Below, piece by piece: positions 7,407 to 16,100 of a stretch of DNA of 38,008 nucleotides. Within the stretch, counting starts at the first letter, position 1. Each line of letters begins with the position of its first letter. Made by a program: the position numbers and the translations under genes. The stretch covers positions 1-38,008 of the forward strand of contig JABFXX010000449.1 of assembly GCA_013368795.1 (NCBI GenBank). The letters are read 5' to 3'. The notes below the pieces were generated by a model. The model searched no databases, was not told where the DNA came from, and was given only the letters and a program-made list of their open reading frames with translations. Origin of the DNA: Kofleriaceae bacterium. GTDB lineage: Bacteria > Myxococcota_A > Polyangia > Haliangiales > Haliangiaceae.

Positions 7407-9413
7407 CTAGTTGGTCGCGGTCGATGACGGCGTCGCAAACATCCCGCCGATGAGTGCCGGCACGTTGATCTGTACGTTGGCGCCGAGATAGAGCGCGGCA
7501 TCGAGCTTCGGATCCTCTCCGACGATCAGGCTCGAGCGCCGATCGAAGATCGCGATGCCGCCCGAGAGGGACGTGTACGCGAACGGATGAAATGCGAGAC
7601 CGGCGAACAGAATCGGAAGGTCCCCCGGTCCATCGTATCGATCGTCGGGCCCGAATTTCCCGCCGAAGCCGGCGCCGAGCTCGAGCGCGAACGCGCGCCG
7701 CCAATCATCGTGTCCGTTTACCCACTGCGGCTCGTTGATCTCGTTGGGGAACAGATGAAGCTGGACTGCGAAATAGCCGACCGTTCCTCCGTCCTTGAAG
7801 ATGTTGGCGTACCCGACCGTTGGGGTGACGTAGGTGAAGATCCAGCTCTTCTGGGTGAACAGGACCTGGTAGCGCAGTGTCTGCACGACCGTGACGTTCT
7901 CGACCGCGGTGCGCACGGTGAGCGGGTTGGCGGCCAACACATCGAGGGCAGCAACCAACTCGTCGATTCGGGTGTAGAGCTCACCGAGAGGACCACCATC
8001 GTGGGCGGGGACATAGGCTGGCCAGCCAAGGCCCTTGCCACACAGGCTCGCGCCAGGCGCGAACGGTTGGCTGGCCACACCATCGCAGTCCGCGACATGC
8101 GCTACGAGCCATTCGCCGAGCGCGGCATAGACGATGTCGGCACCACCAACCGGGCTTTTCGCCGCGTTGTAGGCCTGGAACGCTCGCCAGACCGCGTCGC
8201 TCAGCTGGTGCATGCGAGCCGACACGGCCTTCAGATCTTTCAACTCTTGCGAGGACGGAACGTAATCTGGTTTGGAGAGCTTCTCCCAGCTCTTCGCAAG
8301 GTCACTCGCTGAAACGTAGGCGCTTCCGAGCTTCACTTCTCCGCGGGTCCACCGCAGCAGCTCGTAGAGGCTGATCGTCGAGTCTGGAAGGAGGAGTTGC
8401 TCGGTCGTGATCGGCGAGAGCTCCTTCTGCGGACCTTTGGACGAGGTCGGGCTCTCGTAGACGACGATCTTCTTGTCGTCCAAGCTCAGCCCGACGCCGT
8501 TGACCTTGACGCTGGCATCGAGCGTGTACTGCTCGACGACACGCACGAGCTTCTTCGTGCCATCCGAGCCAGTCTTGGCCACCGTTGCCTTCATCTCGAT
8601 CTGTGGTCGCAGAGCGTTGTGGCCAACGAGGAGCGCCAGCAGAGCCTTGGAGAACGGGAGATCCCTGTCCATCACGGGCGGAAACTGCTCTGGTGTCACC
8701 ACGTTCTTTCCTGGACCACCAAACGCCTCGAGCACGGCCAGAATCGCCGGGCCGGCGGCACGGCGAGTCTTGAGAGCAGCCTGCGCCTTGGTCAGGGCTG
8801 CCCTGACGGTCCCGCGCGCCTCGGTCGGCACGTCAGCGATGATCTTCTCGATGCATTTGGTAAGGGCCGCGCCATCGTGCTGGGCGCACTCGCGGGCTCG
8901 CTTCTCGAACTGGTCGTCGACGTCGACTTTGCGCGTGATGTGAAATTGATAAAGACAGTATTGCGCTCCGGTTTCGAAGAACTTGTCCTCTCCTTCGATC
9001 AAGAGCTTGATGTCTTGCTTGTCCTTCAGCTCGCCGCGCTTCCACGCGGGACCGACGTAAATAGGTTCCTCACCGGACCACAGCGCCTCCGAATTCGTGC
9101 GCCCGGTTGGGGCCTCCTCGAGCTTCTTCTTCGTCGGAAGCTTCAAGTACTGGAGTGTCTTGTCGCAGGAGTCGGCGTGATGGGGAACGATGATCGAGGT
9201 CTGTACTCTCACGACGACAGGTCTGACGAAGACGACTGACTCGGGGACGTTGCTGGCCAGGTAGAATGACTTGCCTACCGGGATCGATCGATCAGGTCCC
9301 GAGTCGCCGAGCGTCACCGTGGTGAGCTCATCGGCACGAACGGGCCGTTGACCCCAGAGCGTGACGAACAGGAACAGAGATAGAGCTATCGACGTCGACC
9401 GAAACCCACGCAC
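7407..9413 (-). CDS. Secreted 668-aa protein of unknown function
   Basis: First gene of the three-gene operon. A Sec signal peptide (about residues 1-28, cleavage after VRA) is followed by a long globular region rich in Lys/Glu helices in the middle (about 150-450) and a C-terminal part (about 520-660) with alternating Gly/aromatic strands (TYVTPTVGYANIF, TSLSGGIAIFD, LYLGANVQINVP) resembling outer-membrane beta-strands. One reading is a periplasmic helper domain fused to a small barrel. GTG at 9413 is supported by the hexamer TAATGT ending 6 nt upstream, which suggests a leaderless transcript. I do not recognise the family. Confidence 0.8.
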   Translation of the reverse strand: MRGFRSTSIALSLFLFVTLWGQRPVRADELTTVTLGDSGPDRSIPVGKSFYLASNVPESVVFVRPVVVRVQTSIIVPHHADSCDKTLQYLKLPTKKKLEEAPTGRTNSEALWSGEEPIYVGPAWKRGELKDKQDIKLLIEGEDKFFETGAQYCLYQFHITRKVDVDDQFEKRARECAQHDGAALTKCIEKIIADVPTEARGTVRAALTKAQAALKTRRAAGPAILAVLEAFGGPGKNVVTPEQFPPVMDRDLPFSKALLALLVGHNALRPQIEMKATVAKTGSDGTKKLVRVVEQYTLDASVKVNGVGLSLDDKKIVVYESPTSSKGPQKELSPITTEQLLLPDSTISLYELLRWTRGEVKLGSAYVSASDLAKSWEKLSKPDYVPSSQELKDLKAVSARMHQLSDAVWRAFQAYNAAKSPVGGADIVYAALGEWLVAHVADCDGVASQPFAPGASLCGKGLGWPAYVPAHDGGPLGELYTRIDELVAALDVLAANPLTVRTAVENVTVVQTLRYQVLFTQKSWIFTYVTPTVGYANIFKDGGTVGYFAVQLHLFPNEINEPQWVNGHDDWRRAFALELGAGFGGKFGPDDRYDGPGDLPILFAGLAFHPFAYTSLSGGIAIFDRRSSLIVGEDPKLDAALYLGANVQINVPALIGGMFATPSSTATN

Positions 9414-9419
9414 GAAACC

Positions 9420-9449
9420 ACATTACTGAAATTCCGTGCTCGGAGTCAT
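9420..9449 (-). promoter_or_regulatory. Predicted leaderless promoter of the 668-aa gene
   Basis: On the minus strand: ATGACT, an 18-bp spacer, TAATGT, 6 nt, then the GTG start at 9413. A transcript starting the usual 7 nt after the -10 would begin on the start codon. No Shine-Dalgarno sequence precedes this GTG. Confidence 0.5.
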
Positions 9450-9479
9450 CAGGATCGATGCAGCATTTTGTTGTCGTGG

Positions 9480-9498
9480 GTGCAGCAAATTGCTGCAC
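9480..9498. promoter_or_regulatory. Perfect 19-bp palindrome, candidate operator
   Basis: GTGCAGCAAATTGCTGCAC has two exact 9-bp arms around a central A. It lies between the divergent genes starting at 9413 and 9574, about 65-80 bp from each start. A related half-site (GATGCAGCA) occurs 20 bp to the left, near 9457. The symmetry fits a dimeric regulator acting on both promoters; no regulator gene is adjacent. Confidence 0.5.
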
Positions 9499-9573
9499 CT
9501 ACGAGTTGTCCAATGGTGATAGCGTGGTGACTGCTCTGTCTATTGCGGCAGGTATCGGGAACGGGGAGCAACC

Positions 9574-10539
9574 GTGGCAGACATTCAGACGCGCAAGGTC
9601 CAGCTCGCCGTCAGTGCGGCAGCTGTTCCGAAGGATTCGATCGACTACTGGCTCGGTGGATTCATCGTGTTTGGAATGGTGGTGGGCGCGCTTGTCGGCG
9701 GAATCGTCTCTGCGGTGATATTGGCGACCGCACCAGGCTTCACCGCAGCCGTGCAGAAGACGCCGCTGGTCATCGGTTGGACGGTCCTTATCGCCGCTGA
9801 AGGAGCCGTGTCGTGGGCCGGCGTTCTGCCTGCGGTTTCTGCCTGGTGGGTGAGCACGAAGGCGGCCGAGCGGCGAAACCGCAAGTGGTTGCCGATGACG
9901 CTCGCTGCCATCGTGGGCGCGATCGCATTGACGTTCGTGCTCGAGCCTCGGGTCTTTCCTCTCCACGTGCCCTGGCCACTGGGAGAGAGCCACTATGCGC
10001 GAGTCGGAATCATGAGCTTCTTCGTGATGATTCCGCCGTTCCTGGCGCTCGCCGGAATGTGGAGTAGCGCGATCGCCGGGTTCGAGCTCTCGTTCGACAA
10101 GTTCGACGACAAGAAGAAGGACGTCGATGTCGTCGCTACATTCGTCGAGCTTCGCGAGCGTGTTCAGAGCCTGCTCTGGTACCTCGGCGTTGTCATCGGT
10201 GGTGCGATGCTGGCGACGGGAGCTCTCAGACAGTCGATGCTCGACACGGGGATGACGAAAGAGCAGTACCCGTCGACACTCGTGCTCGTCTATGGCGCCT
10301 TCTTCACCTTGCTACTGATCATCAGCTACGTGCCTGCGTACCTACTCCTGCAGCGCGGGGGCAAGCGGCTCGTGTACAGGCTGGCGGATGGCGACAACGT
10401 GCTTGCGTGGAATGACCAGCGGCAGAAGCTCGCCACGATGCTGGTTCCGACGGGCACCATTGGCGACACGCTGAAGAGCACGATCGCGATCTTCTCTCCG
10501 GTCGTCGCCGGCTTCCTTTCGCTGGCTTTTCCCAAGTAA
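9574..10539 (+). CDS. Polytopic membrane protein of unknown function
   Basis: 321 aa with about seven hydrophobic segments: near residues 26-52, 62-82, 106-124, 141-165, 207-228, 247-270 and 303-318. A charged cytosolic-type stretch (KFDDKKKDVDVVATF) sits between segments four and five. GTG at 9574 is preceded by GGGGAG at 5 nt, a good ribosome site. No transporter or enzyme signature is visible. It is transcribed away from the three-gene surface operon and shares its control region, so it may be the inner-membrane partner of that system; this is inference from layout only. Confidence 0.78.
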   Translation: MADIQTRKVQLAVSAAAVPKDSIDYWLGGFIVFGMVVGALVGGIVSAVILATAPGFTAAVQKTPLVIGWTVLIAAEGAVSWAGVLPAVSAWWVSTKAAERRNRKWLPMTLAAIVGAIALTFVLEPRVFPLHVPWPLGESHYARVGIMSFFVMIPPFLALAGMWSSAIAGFELSFDKFDDKKKDVDVVATFVELRERVQSLLWYLGVVIGGAMLATGALRQSMLDTGMTKEQYPSTLVLVYGAFFTLLLIISYVPAYLLLQRGGKRLVYRLADGDNVLAWNDQRQKLATMLVPTGTIGDTLKSTIAIFSPVVAGFLSLAFPK

Positions 10540-10563
10540 GCAGTAGCTATCGAGAATCCCGAA

Positions 10564-10587
10564 GCTCCCGCGGCGTGAGCGGCTTTT
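10564..10587 (+). terminator. Weak candidate intrinsic terminator
   Basis: GCTCCCG and CGTGAGC can pair with one mismatch around a 3-nt loop, followed by GGCTTTT. It lies 25 bp after the stop of the membrane protein gene. The T-tract is short, so this is tentative. Confidence 0.35.
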
Positions 10588-10624
10588 CGTGGCATGCCGC
10601 AGTGAACTGCAGGAAACTGCGGCC

Positions 10625-11434
10625 ATGAGAGGCGTCGTGTTCTTGACCCTGGTGATGGCGTCGACTGCATGGGCGGAGGCGCCGGCCACGACATCGGATC
10701 CGTACGCGGCATGTCTCGAGCAGCGGCACGCGATCTACGCGAAGGCGAGCACGCTCTACGATTTCGCGGCGCGCGGGCAAGTTCTCGCGCAGATGCCGAC
10801 CTGCAAGCCGGGCATGGCCGCGACGACGGCGAACCCGATCGAGGCGGCGGATGCGATCCTGGCAAGTAGTGCCGTCGAGATGGAGCGCGAGAGACGGTGG
10901 ATGATCGGGATCGAGCCACTCGCGGTTCGCAAGCACACGCTCCTGCTCGGCGTCTCGTACCAGCTGGCGCGGACGGTCGGCGTGACGGTGCACGGCGGTA
11001 TCGGCCGCACCGAGCATGTCGGCATCGGCGACACGTACAAGTGGTACTACCTCGAGCAGTGGGACGAGGCGCGCGTCGTCACGTTCACCGAGAAGCAGAT
11101 CGGGTTGCGCGCGAACTACTACCTGTGGAACGGGATCCACGTCGGCACCGACGTGACGTATCAGCACTTCGGAAGTGGCTCCGGGAATCCCGCGGTCAAC
11201 CCGTGGACCAGCATCGAGGGGCTCGGCGTGTCCGCGTTCGCCGGCTGGAAGCAGATGACCAAGGAAGGGCTGACGATGGAGCTCCAGATCGGCCCGATGC
11301 TGCTCGGGCAAAAGACGACGACGAATCCGATGGCCGTGCATGCCACCGAGGTGATGGGGCTGCCGCCCGGAGGTTGGGACTTCGACAACAGCGTGCACTG
11401 GTACTCGAGCTTCATGGGCGGCTATTCGTTCTGA
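10625..11434 (+). CDS. Exported protein, tandem paralogue A
   Basis: 269 aa with a Sec signal peptide (cleavage after AWA at about residue 17). Two Cys in the first 70 residues (YAACLEQRH, MPTCKPG) lie in a helical N-terminal segment. From about residue 95 on, alternating aromatic/Gly strands and a terminal Phe (GGYSF) fit a small outer-membrane beta-barrel of the OmpA/OMP_b-brl type. The ATG at 10625 is chosen over an upstream in-frame ATG (10589) because it begins the signal peptide and is the position conserved in paralogue B. AGGAAA precedes it; a GAAACT hexamer also ends 6 nt upstream. Function unknown. Confidence 0.82.
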   Translation: MRGVVFLTLVMASTAWAEAPATTSDPYAACLEQRHAIYAKASTLYDFAARGQVLAQMPTCKPGMAATTANPIEAADAILASSAVEMERERRWMIGIEPLAVRKHTLLLGVSYQLARTVGVTVHGGIGRTEHVGIGDTYKWYYLEQWDEARVVTFTEKQIGLRANYYLWNGIHVGTDVTYQHFGSGSGNPAVNPWTSIEGLGVSAFAGWKQMTKEGLTMELQIGPMLLGQKTTTNPMAVHATEVMGLPPGGWDFDNSVHWYSSFMGGYSF

Positions 11435-11524
11435 GCTGCTCGGGTAGGCGCCTCTAAGCTCCCGTCGCCGCACGGAGCATTTCTTGTTTCGTGTCGGCGC
11501 GTGTTCGGGCCTAAGCTCTGGGCC

Positions 11525-12337
11525 ATGAGAGGCGTGGTGTTCGTGTTCCTGGTCACGGCGTCTTCCGCATGGGCGGAGGCGCCGGGTTCGACATCGGACC
11601 CGTATGCGGCGTGTCTCGAGCAGCGGCACGCGATCTACGAGAAGGCGAGCGCGACAGACGATTACGCGACGCGCGGGCGAATGCTCGCGCAGATGCCGAC
11701 GTGCACACCGGGCATGACCGCGACATCTGCGGACCCGGTCGCGGTGGCGGATGCGATCGCGGCGCGCAACGTTGTCGAGACGCAGCGCGAGAGGCCGTGG
11801 ACGATCGCGCTCGAGCCACTCGCGGTTCGCAAGCACACGCTGCTGGTCGGCGTCTCGTACCAGGTGGCGCCGGCCGTCGGCGTGACGCTGCACGGCGGTA
11901 TCGGCCGCACCGAGCACGTCGGCATCGGCGACACGTACAACTGGTACTACCTCGAGCAGTCCGGCGACAGGGCACGCATCGTCACGTTCACCGAGAAGCA
12001 GATCGGCCTGCGCGCCAACTACTACCTGTGGAATGGCATCCACGCCGGCGCCGACGTGACCTACCAGCATTTCGGCAATGGCTCGGGGAATCGCTCGGTC
12101 AACCCGTGGACCAGTATCGAGGGGCTCGGCGTGGCCGCGTTTGTCGGATGGAAGCAAGTGACCAAGGAAGGGCTGACGATGGAGCTCCAGGTCGGCCCGA
12201 TGCTGCTCGCGAAGCAGACGACGACGAACCCGATGGCTGTGCCGGCCGACGAAGTGATGGGGTTGCCCCCTGGTGGCTGGGACGTCGACGACAGCGTGCA
12301 CTGGTACTCGAGCTTCATGGGCGGCTACTCGTTCTGA
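11525..12337 (+). CDS. Exported protein, tandem paralogue B
   Basis: 270 aa, roughly four-fifths identical to the preceding protein, with a start exactly 900 bp downstream. The beta-barrel half is nearly invariant (e.g. GGIGRTEHVGIGDTY, EGLTMELQ, HWYSSFMGGYSF), while the helical N-terminal half has diverged more, apart from the signal peptide and the two Cys. A one-codon insertion near residue 146 (SGD for D) accounts for the length difference. The hexamer TAAGCT ends 7 nt before the ATG. Divergence concentrated in one domain suggests that domain carries the specificity. Confidence 0.82.
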   Translation: MRGVVFVFLVTASSAWAEAPGSTSDPYAACLEQRHAIYEKASATDDYATRGRMLAQMPTCTPGMTATSADPVAVADAIAARNVVETQRERPWTIALEPLAVRKHTLLVGVSYQVAPAVGVTLHGGIGRTEHVGIGDTYNWYYLEQSGDRARIVTFTEKQIGLRANYYLWNGIHAGADVTYQHFGNGSGNRSVNPWTSIEGLGVAAFVGWKQVTKEGLTMELQVGPMLLAKQTTTNPMAVPADEVMGLPPGGWDVDDSVHWYSSFMGGYSF

Positions 12338-12598
12338 GCTGCTCACGGCCGTGCGCACGGTGAACGCGCGGTCACGCTGTCGTCGTTTGCGACGGCGAGA
12401 TCCGACAGCCTGACATCGTCGTCGCGGATCGGTCGCCGACGACGATCTCGTGAACGAGGAGTCACGGCCGATTGCAGTCGTGCACTTCGCCGCCGCGAGT
12501 TTGGCGCGAAGCTCGCGAACCAGGGCGCCGATGTCGCGAGCTCGGCCCGCTCGAGGAGCGTGCGCGACCTGGAACCGCGCTTGATAAGCGGCGGCGGC
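12338..12598. other. Intergenic region between paralogue B and the beta-barrel gene
   Basis: 261 bp without a convincing gene. A minus-strand frame around 12465-12545 reads well for about 25 codons (RDIGALVRELRAKL) but has no start or stop to frame it. No clear terminator or promoter was found. Confidence 0.4.
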
Positions 12599-13120
12599 AT
12601 GCTGAAGACATCGCTTGCCGGTCTCATCCTTTGTTTCACTGCGACTGCGGCGTCCGCCGACGAGCCGTCCGTCGCGATCACGGTCTCGCCGATCCACCTG
12701 TTCGTGCCCATGGGAGAGCTGACGATCGAAGGCCGCGTCGGCGACCGCATCGGCATCGCGCTGATCGCGGGCGTCGGGGCGTATCGCGATCCGGATACGA
12801 ACCAGCGGATCTCGCTGTTCGAGGGCGGCGCGAGCGCGCGGTACTACGTGACGGGCTCGTTTCGCGGCGGCCTGCAGCTCGGTGCCGAGGCTGCGTACGT
12901 CTACGGCGCGACCGATGCGATGAACATCGACGTGAAGGCGGCCGGGCTCGGGCTCTCGCCGTTCGCGGGCTACAAGTGGACGCACAGCTCGGGGTTCACG
13001 TTCGAGGGCCAGCTCGGCGCGACGTTCATGGTCGCGAAGGCCAAGGCGGAGAGCGGGCAGATGGCCGAGGACCGCGGCATCGGACCGATGCTGAACTTGA
13101 ACGTCGGCTACAGCTTCTAG
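12599..13120 (+). CDS. Small outer-membrane beta-barrel protein
   Basis: 173 aa. A Sec signal peptide (MLKTSLAGLILCF..., cleavage after ASA) is followed by about eight amphipathic beta-strands with Gly/Tyr/Phe alternation and a C-terminal aromatic residue (NVGYSF), the usual outer-membrane insertion signal. This matches OmpA-like or OMP_b-brl (PF13505-type) eight-stranded barrels in both length and layout. ATG at 12599 is chosen because it opens the signal peptide; an in-frame ATG at 12560 would add 13 residues not typical of an export signal. No ribosome site is evident. No specific ligand can be named. Confidence 0.82.
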   Translation: MLKTSLAGLILCFTATAASADEPSVAITVSPIHLFVPMGELTIEGRVGDRIGIALIAGVGAYRDPDTNQRISLFEGGASARYYVTGSFRGGLQLGAEAAYVYGATDAMNIDVKAAGLGLSPFAGYKWTHSSGFTFEGQLGATFMVAKAKAESGQMAEDRGIGPMLNLNVGYSF

Positions 13121-13174
13121 TTTCGGGCCCGGGGACGAGCCAGAGGCCGTGTTCCACGCCAGAATGCGGGGGAT

Positions 13175-16100
13175 TTGACCGAAAGCGCTGCTCCGATCGC
13201 CGAGACCGATCCGAATGCCGCGGGGTCGCGCGCGTTCGCGAATGTCGAGCTGGCGAGCACCGGCACGATCCTCGTCGAGGAAGGCACCCTGCGCCGGATC
13301 GTGAAGGCGCACCTCGGGCTTCGCGGGGCCGGGCTGCGCGTGCCGCATCATCATTGTTTCGTCGTGGCGAAGGCGGAGCTCGAGCGACATCGAGAGCTGG
13401 CGCGGTTCGAGCTCGCGAAGGTCGACGTCGCGGCGTTGCCAAATCGCGTGGTGCTCGTCACGGGCGACCGCACGAAGGTCGCGGCGCGCGATCCAGAGGC
13501 GCTGTCGCACGTGTGGCGGCTCGCGTTCCACGCGCGGATTCACGTCGCGCTCGACGATCTGATCGGCAACGACATCCTGACGCTCGCCGGCGTGCGCGAG
13601 CGCGTCGAGCAGATCGGGCAGGCCGAGTTCGACGAGGTGCGGTCGGTATTGCACCAGGAGAACCTCGCCATCCCGCCGGTCGACGAGCGAGGCGTGTACG
13701 TCGAGTTCGTCGCGCTGTACCTCGAGCTCACGAAGTTCGCGCCGCGCGCGGTCGAGCACACGTTCCCGGCGATGGCGGCATCGTTCGGCCGCGTCGACAA
13801 GATCATCGCGCGCGACCTCGACGTCGCGGCATTGCTCGCCGCATCGCGGCCCGATCATGCGCCGGCGAAACCGCTCGTCGTCGAGGAGGCGCCACCCGAT
13901 TACGTCGGGACGAAGCGGCTCGACCACGCGATCGGCTCGGCACGCAAGGCAGCGACGCGAGCGCGCGCGAAGGGCAATCTCGCGAAGGCGGCGATCTTGT
14001 CGGCGCGCGCGGGAGATGCCGCCGGCGTGCGCGAGCACCTCGATCTGCTCGTCGCGCGCCTCGCGAAGGCACTGGGCGATACGTCCCCGGCGACGGTCGC
14101 TGCGGTCGGCGAGGGGAGCCTGACCGCGGGCTGGGCCGACGCGCTGTTCCCGCTCGCGATGTATGCGGGCACGCAGGAGTCGCTGCGGTTCAACAAGGGC
14201 GCGCGCCTGCTCGCCGATCTACAGGTCGCGTGCACGTATGCGGAGCGCGAGGTCAAGGTCGTCGATCTCGTGAGCTGGGCCCTGTCACTCGGCAGGCGCA
14301 AGGTGGTGAGGGCGCTGCCGGTGACGCGCGACGTGCGCGTGGCGAAGCGCCTGCACCAGGCGAGCGAGAAGGTCGCCGAGTGCGAGCTGGAGAACGCCGA
14401 GGAGCGCGAGCGCCTCGCCGCGGTGATGCACGCGATCACGGATCGCGCCGACGCCAACCTGCGCGCGTCGCTGCGGCCGAAGGTCGAGGCGGCACTCGAC
14501 GCGGTCGGCCTCGAGCCGCACAGCCTGCCCGAGCGAGTCGCGGAGAAGAAGCTCGTCGACGAGCTGCTCGACCGCGCGGTCGACGTCGGCCGTCTGGCGC
14601 TCGGCGATCTTCGCGACGCGATCTCGAAGAACGATCTGAAGCTGCCGGACCTGACGCTCGACGAGCTGCGCGGCGGCGACCAGCTGCTGCGCATCGATCG
14701 GATCTTCCAGTCGTCGCTCGACGGCGTGTATCGCAGCGGCGAGGCCTATCTGCGGTTCTTGCAGAAGGCGTCGTCGATCATGTTCGGCACGAAGGTCGGC
14801 CGGTTCCTGACGAGGTTCGCGCTGCTGCCACTGCTCGGTGCGTTCGCCGTCGTCGAGGGCCTGCAGCACATGATCGGTCCGCTCTCGAAGCTGTTGACCG
14901 GCCACGAGCCGGAGATCGCGACGCCTGCGACGCTGTGGGGCGGCGCTGCATTCTTGTTCCTCCTGCTTCACGTGCCGCTGTTCCGGCGCGCCGTCGTGTT
15001 CGTGCTGCGCTGGGTGTGGCGGATCGTGAAGCTGATCCTGTTCGACGCACCCGCCGCGCTGTGGCGTACGCCGATCGTGCGCCGCATCCTCGATAGCCGC
15101 TTCAACCGGTGGATCGTGCGCCCGGCGATCCCGGCGGCGATCGTCGCGTTCGCGATCCACGTCGAGCCGCGTCCCGATCGCTACACCTGGCCGATCGTCG
15201 GCGGCGTGTTCGTGTTCTGCGCGCTCGTGTTCAACTCGCGCTTCGGCCGCCTGGTCGAGGAGCGGTTCGCCGACTGGGTGATCCTGTCGAGCCGCCAGCT
15301 GACGACACGGTTCCTGCCGGGTCTCGTGCGCTACATCCTCGAGCTCTTCGGCAAGCTCGCCGACCTCGTCGATCGCGCGATGTATCGCGTCGACGAGATG
15401 CTGCGGTTCCGCAGCGGCCAGTCGATGATCAAGCTCGTCGGCAAGGGCATCCTGTCGGCGATCTGGTTCGTGATCGCCTACGTGCTGCGCCTGTACGTCG
15501 ACCTGTTCATCGAGCCGTCGACGAATCCGATCAAGCACTTCCCGGTCGTCACCGTCGCCGCGAAGATCCTGATCCCGTTCACGCCCGCGATCCTGTCGGG
15601 CGTTGCCGGCCCCGCGTCGAAGCTGATGGGGCCCGCGATCGGCAACTCGTTCGCCGCGTTCACGGTGATCGTGCTCCCCGGCCTCGCCGGCTTCCTCGTC
15701 TGGGAGCTCAAGGAGAACTGGAAGCTCTACCGCGCGACGCGCAGCAAGACGCTCGGTCCGATCGCGATCGGCCACCACGGCGAGTCGATGATCGGCTTTC
15801 TCAAGCCCGGCTTTCACTCGGGCACGATCCCGAAGCTGTTCACGAAGCTGCGGCGCGCGGCGTGGCGCGACGACGAGGGCGGCGTCGCGAAGCAGCACGA
15901 GGGCCTGCATCACGTCGAGGAGGCGATCGAGAAGTTCGCCGATCGCCAGCTGGTGTCGATGCTCGTCGAGGTCGATGCATTCCGCGCGCGCGACGTCACG
16001 CTCGAGCGGATCGATATTGGCTCGAATCGGGTGCAGATCACGCTCGCGTGTACGCGGCTGTCGCCGTCGCCTGTCGTGATCCGCTTCGAGCTCCAGTCAG

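Noticed and set aside
12465..12545. Short minus-strand peptide RDIGALVRELRAKL
   Set aside because: About 25 good codons but no start, stop or homologous context; too short to call.
10547..14038. 1163-aa minus-strand open frame
   Set aside because: Shadow of the tandem paralogues, the beta-barrel gene and the start of the 1128-aa gene; crosses gene boundaries and has Arg/His/Asp noise composition.
12472..15096. 874-aa plus-strand open frame
   Set aside because: Out-of-frame shadow of the beta-barrel and 1128-aa genes, extremely Arg-rich with no domain.
14285..15913. 542-aa minus-strand open frame
   Set aside because: Antisense of the membrane protein gene; low-complexity Glu/Arg/Gln/Val composition.
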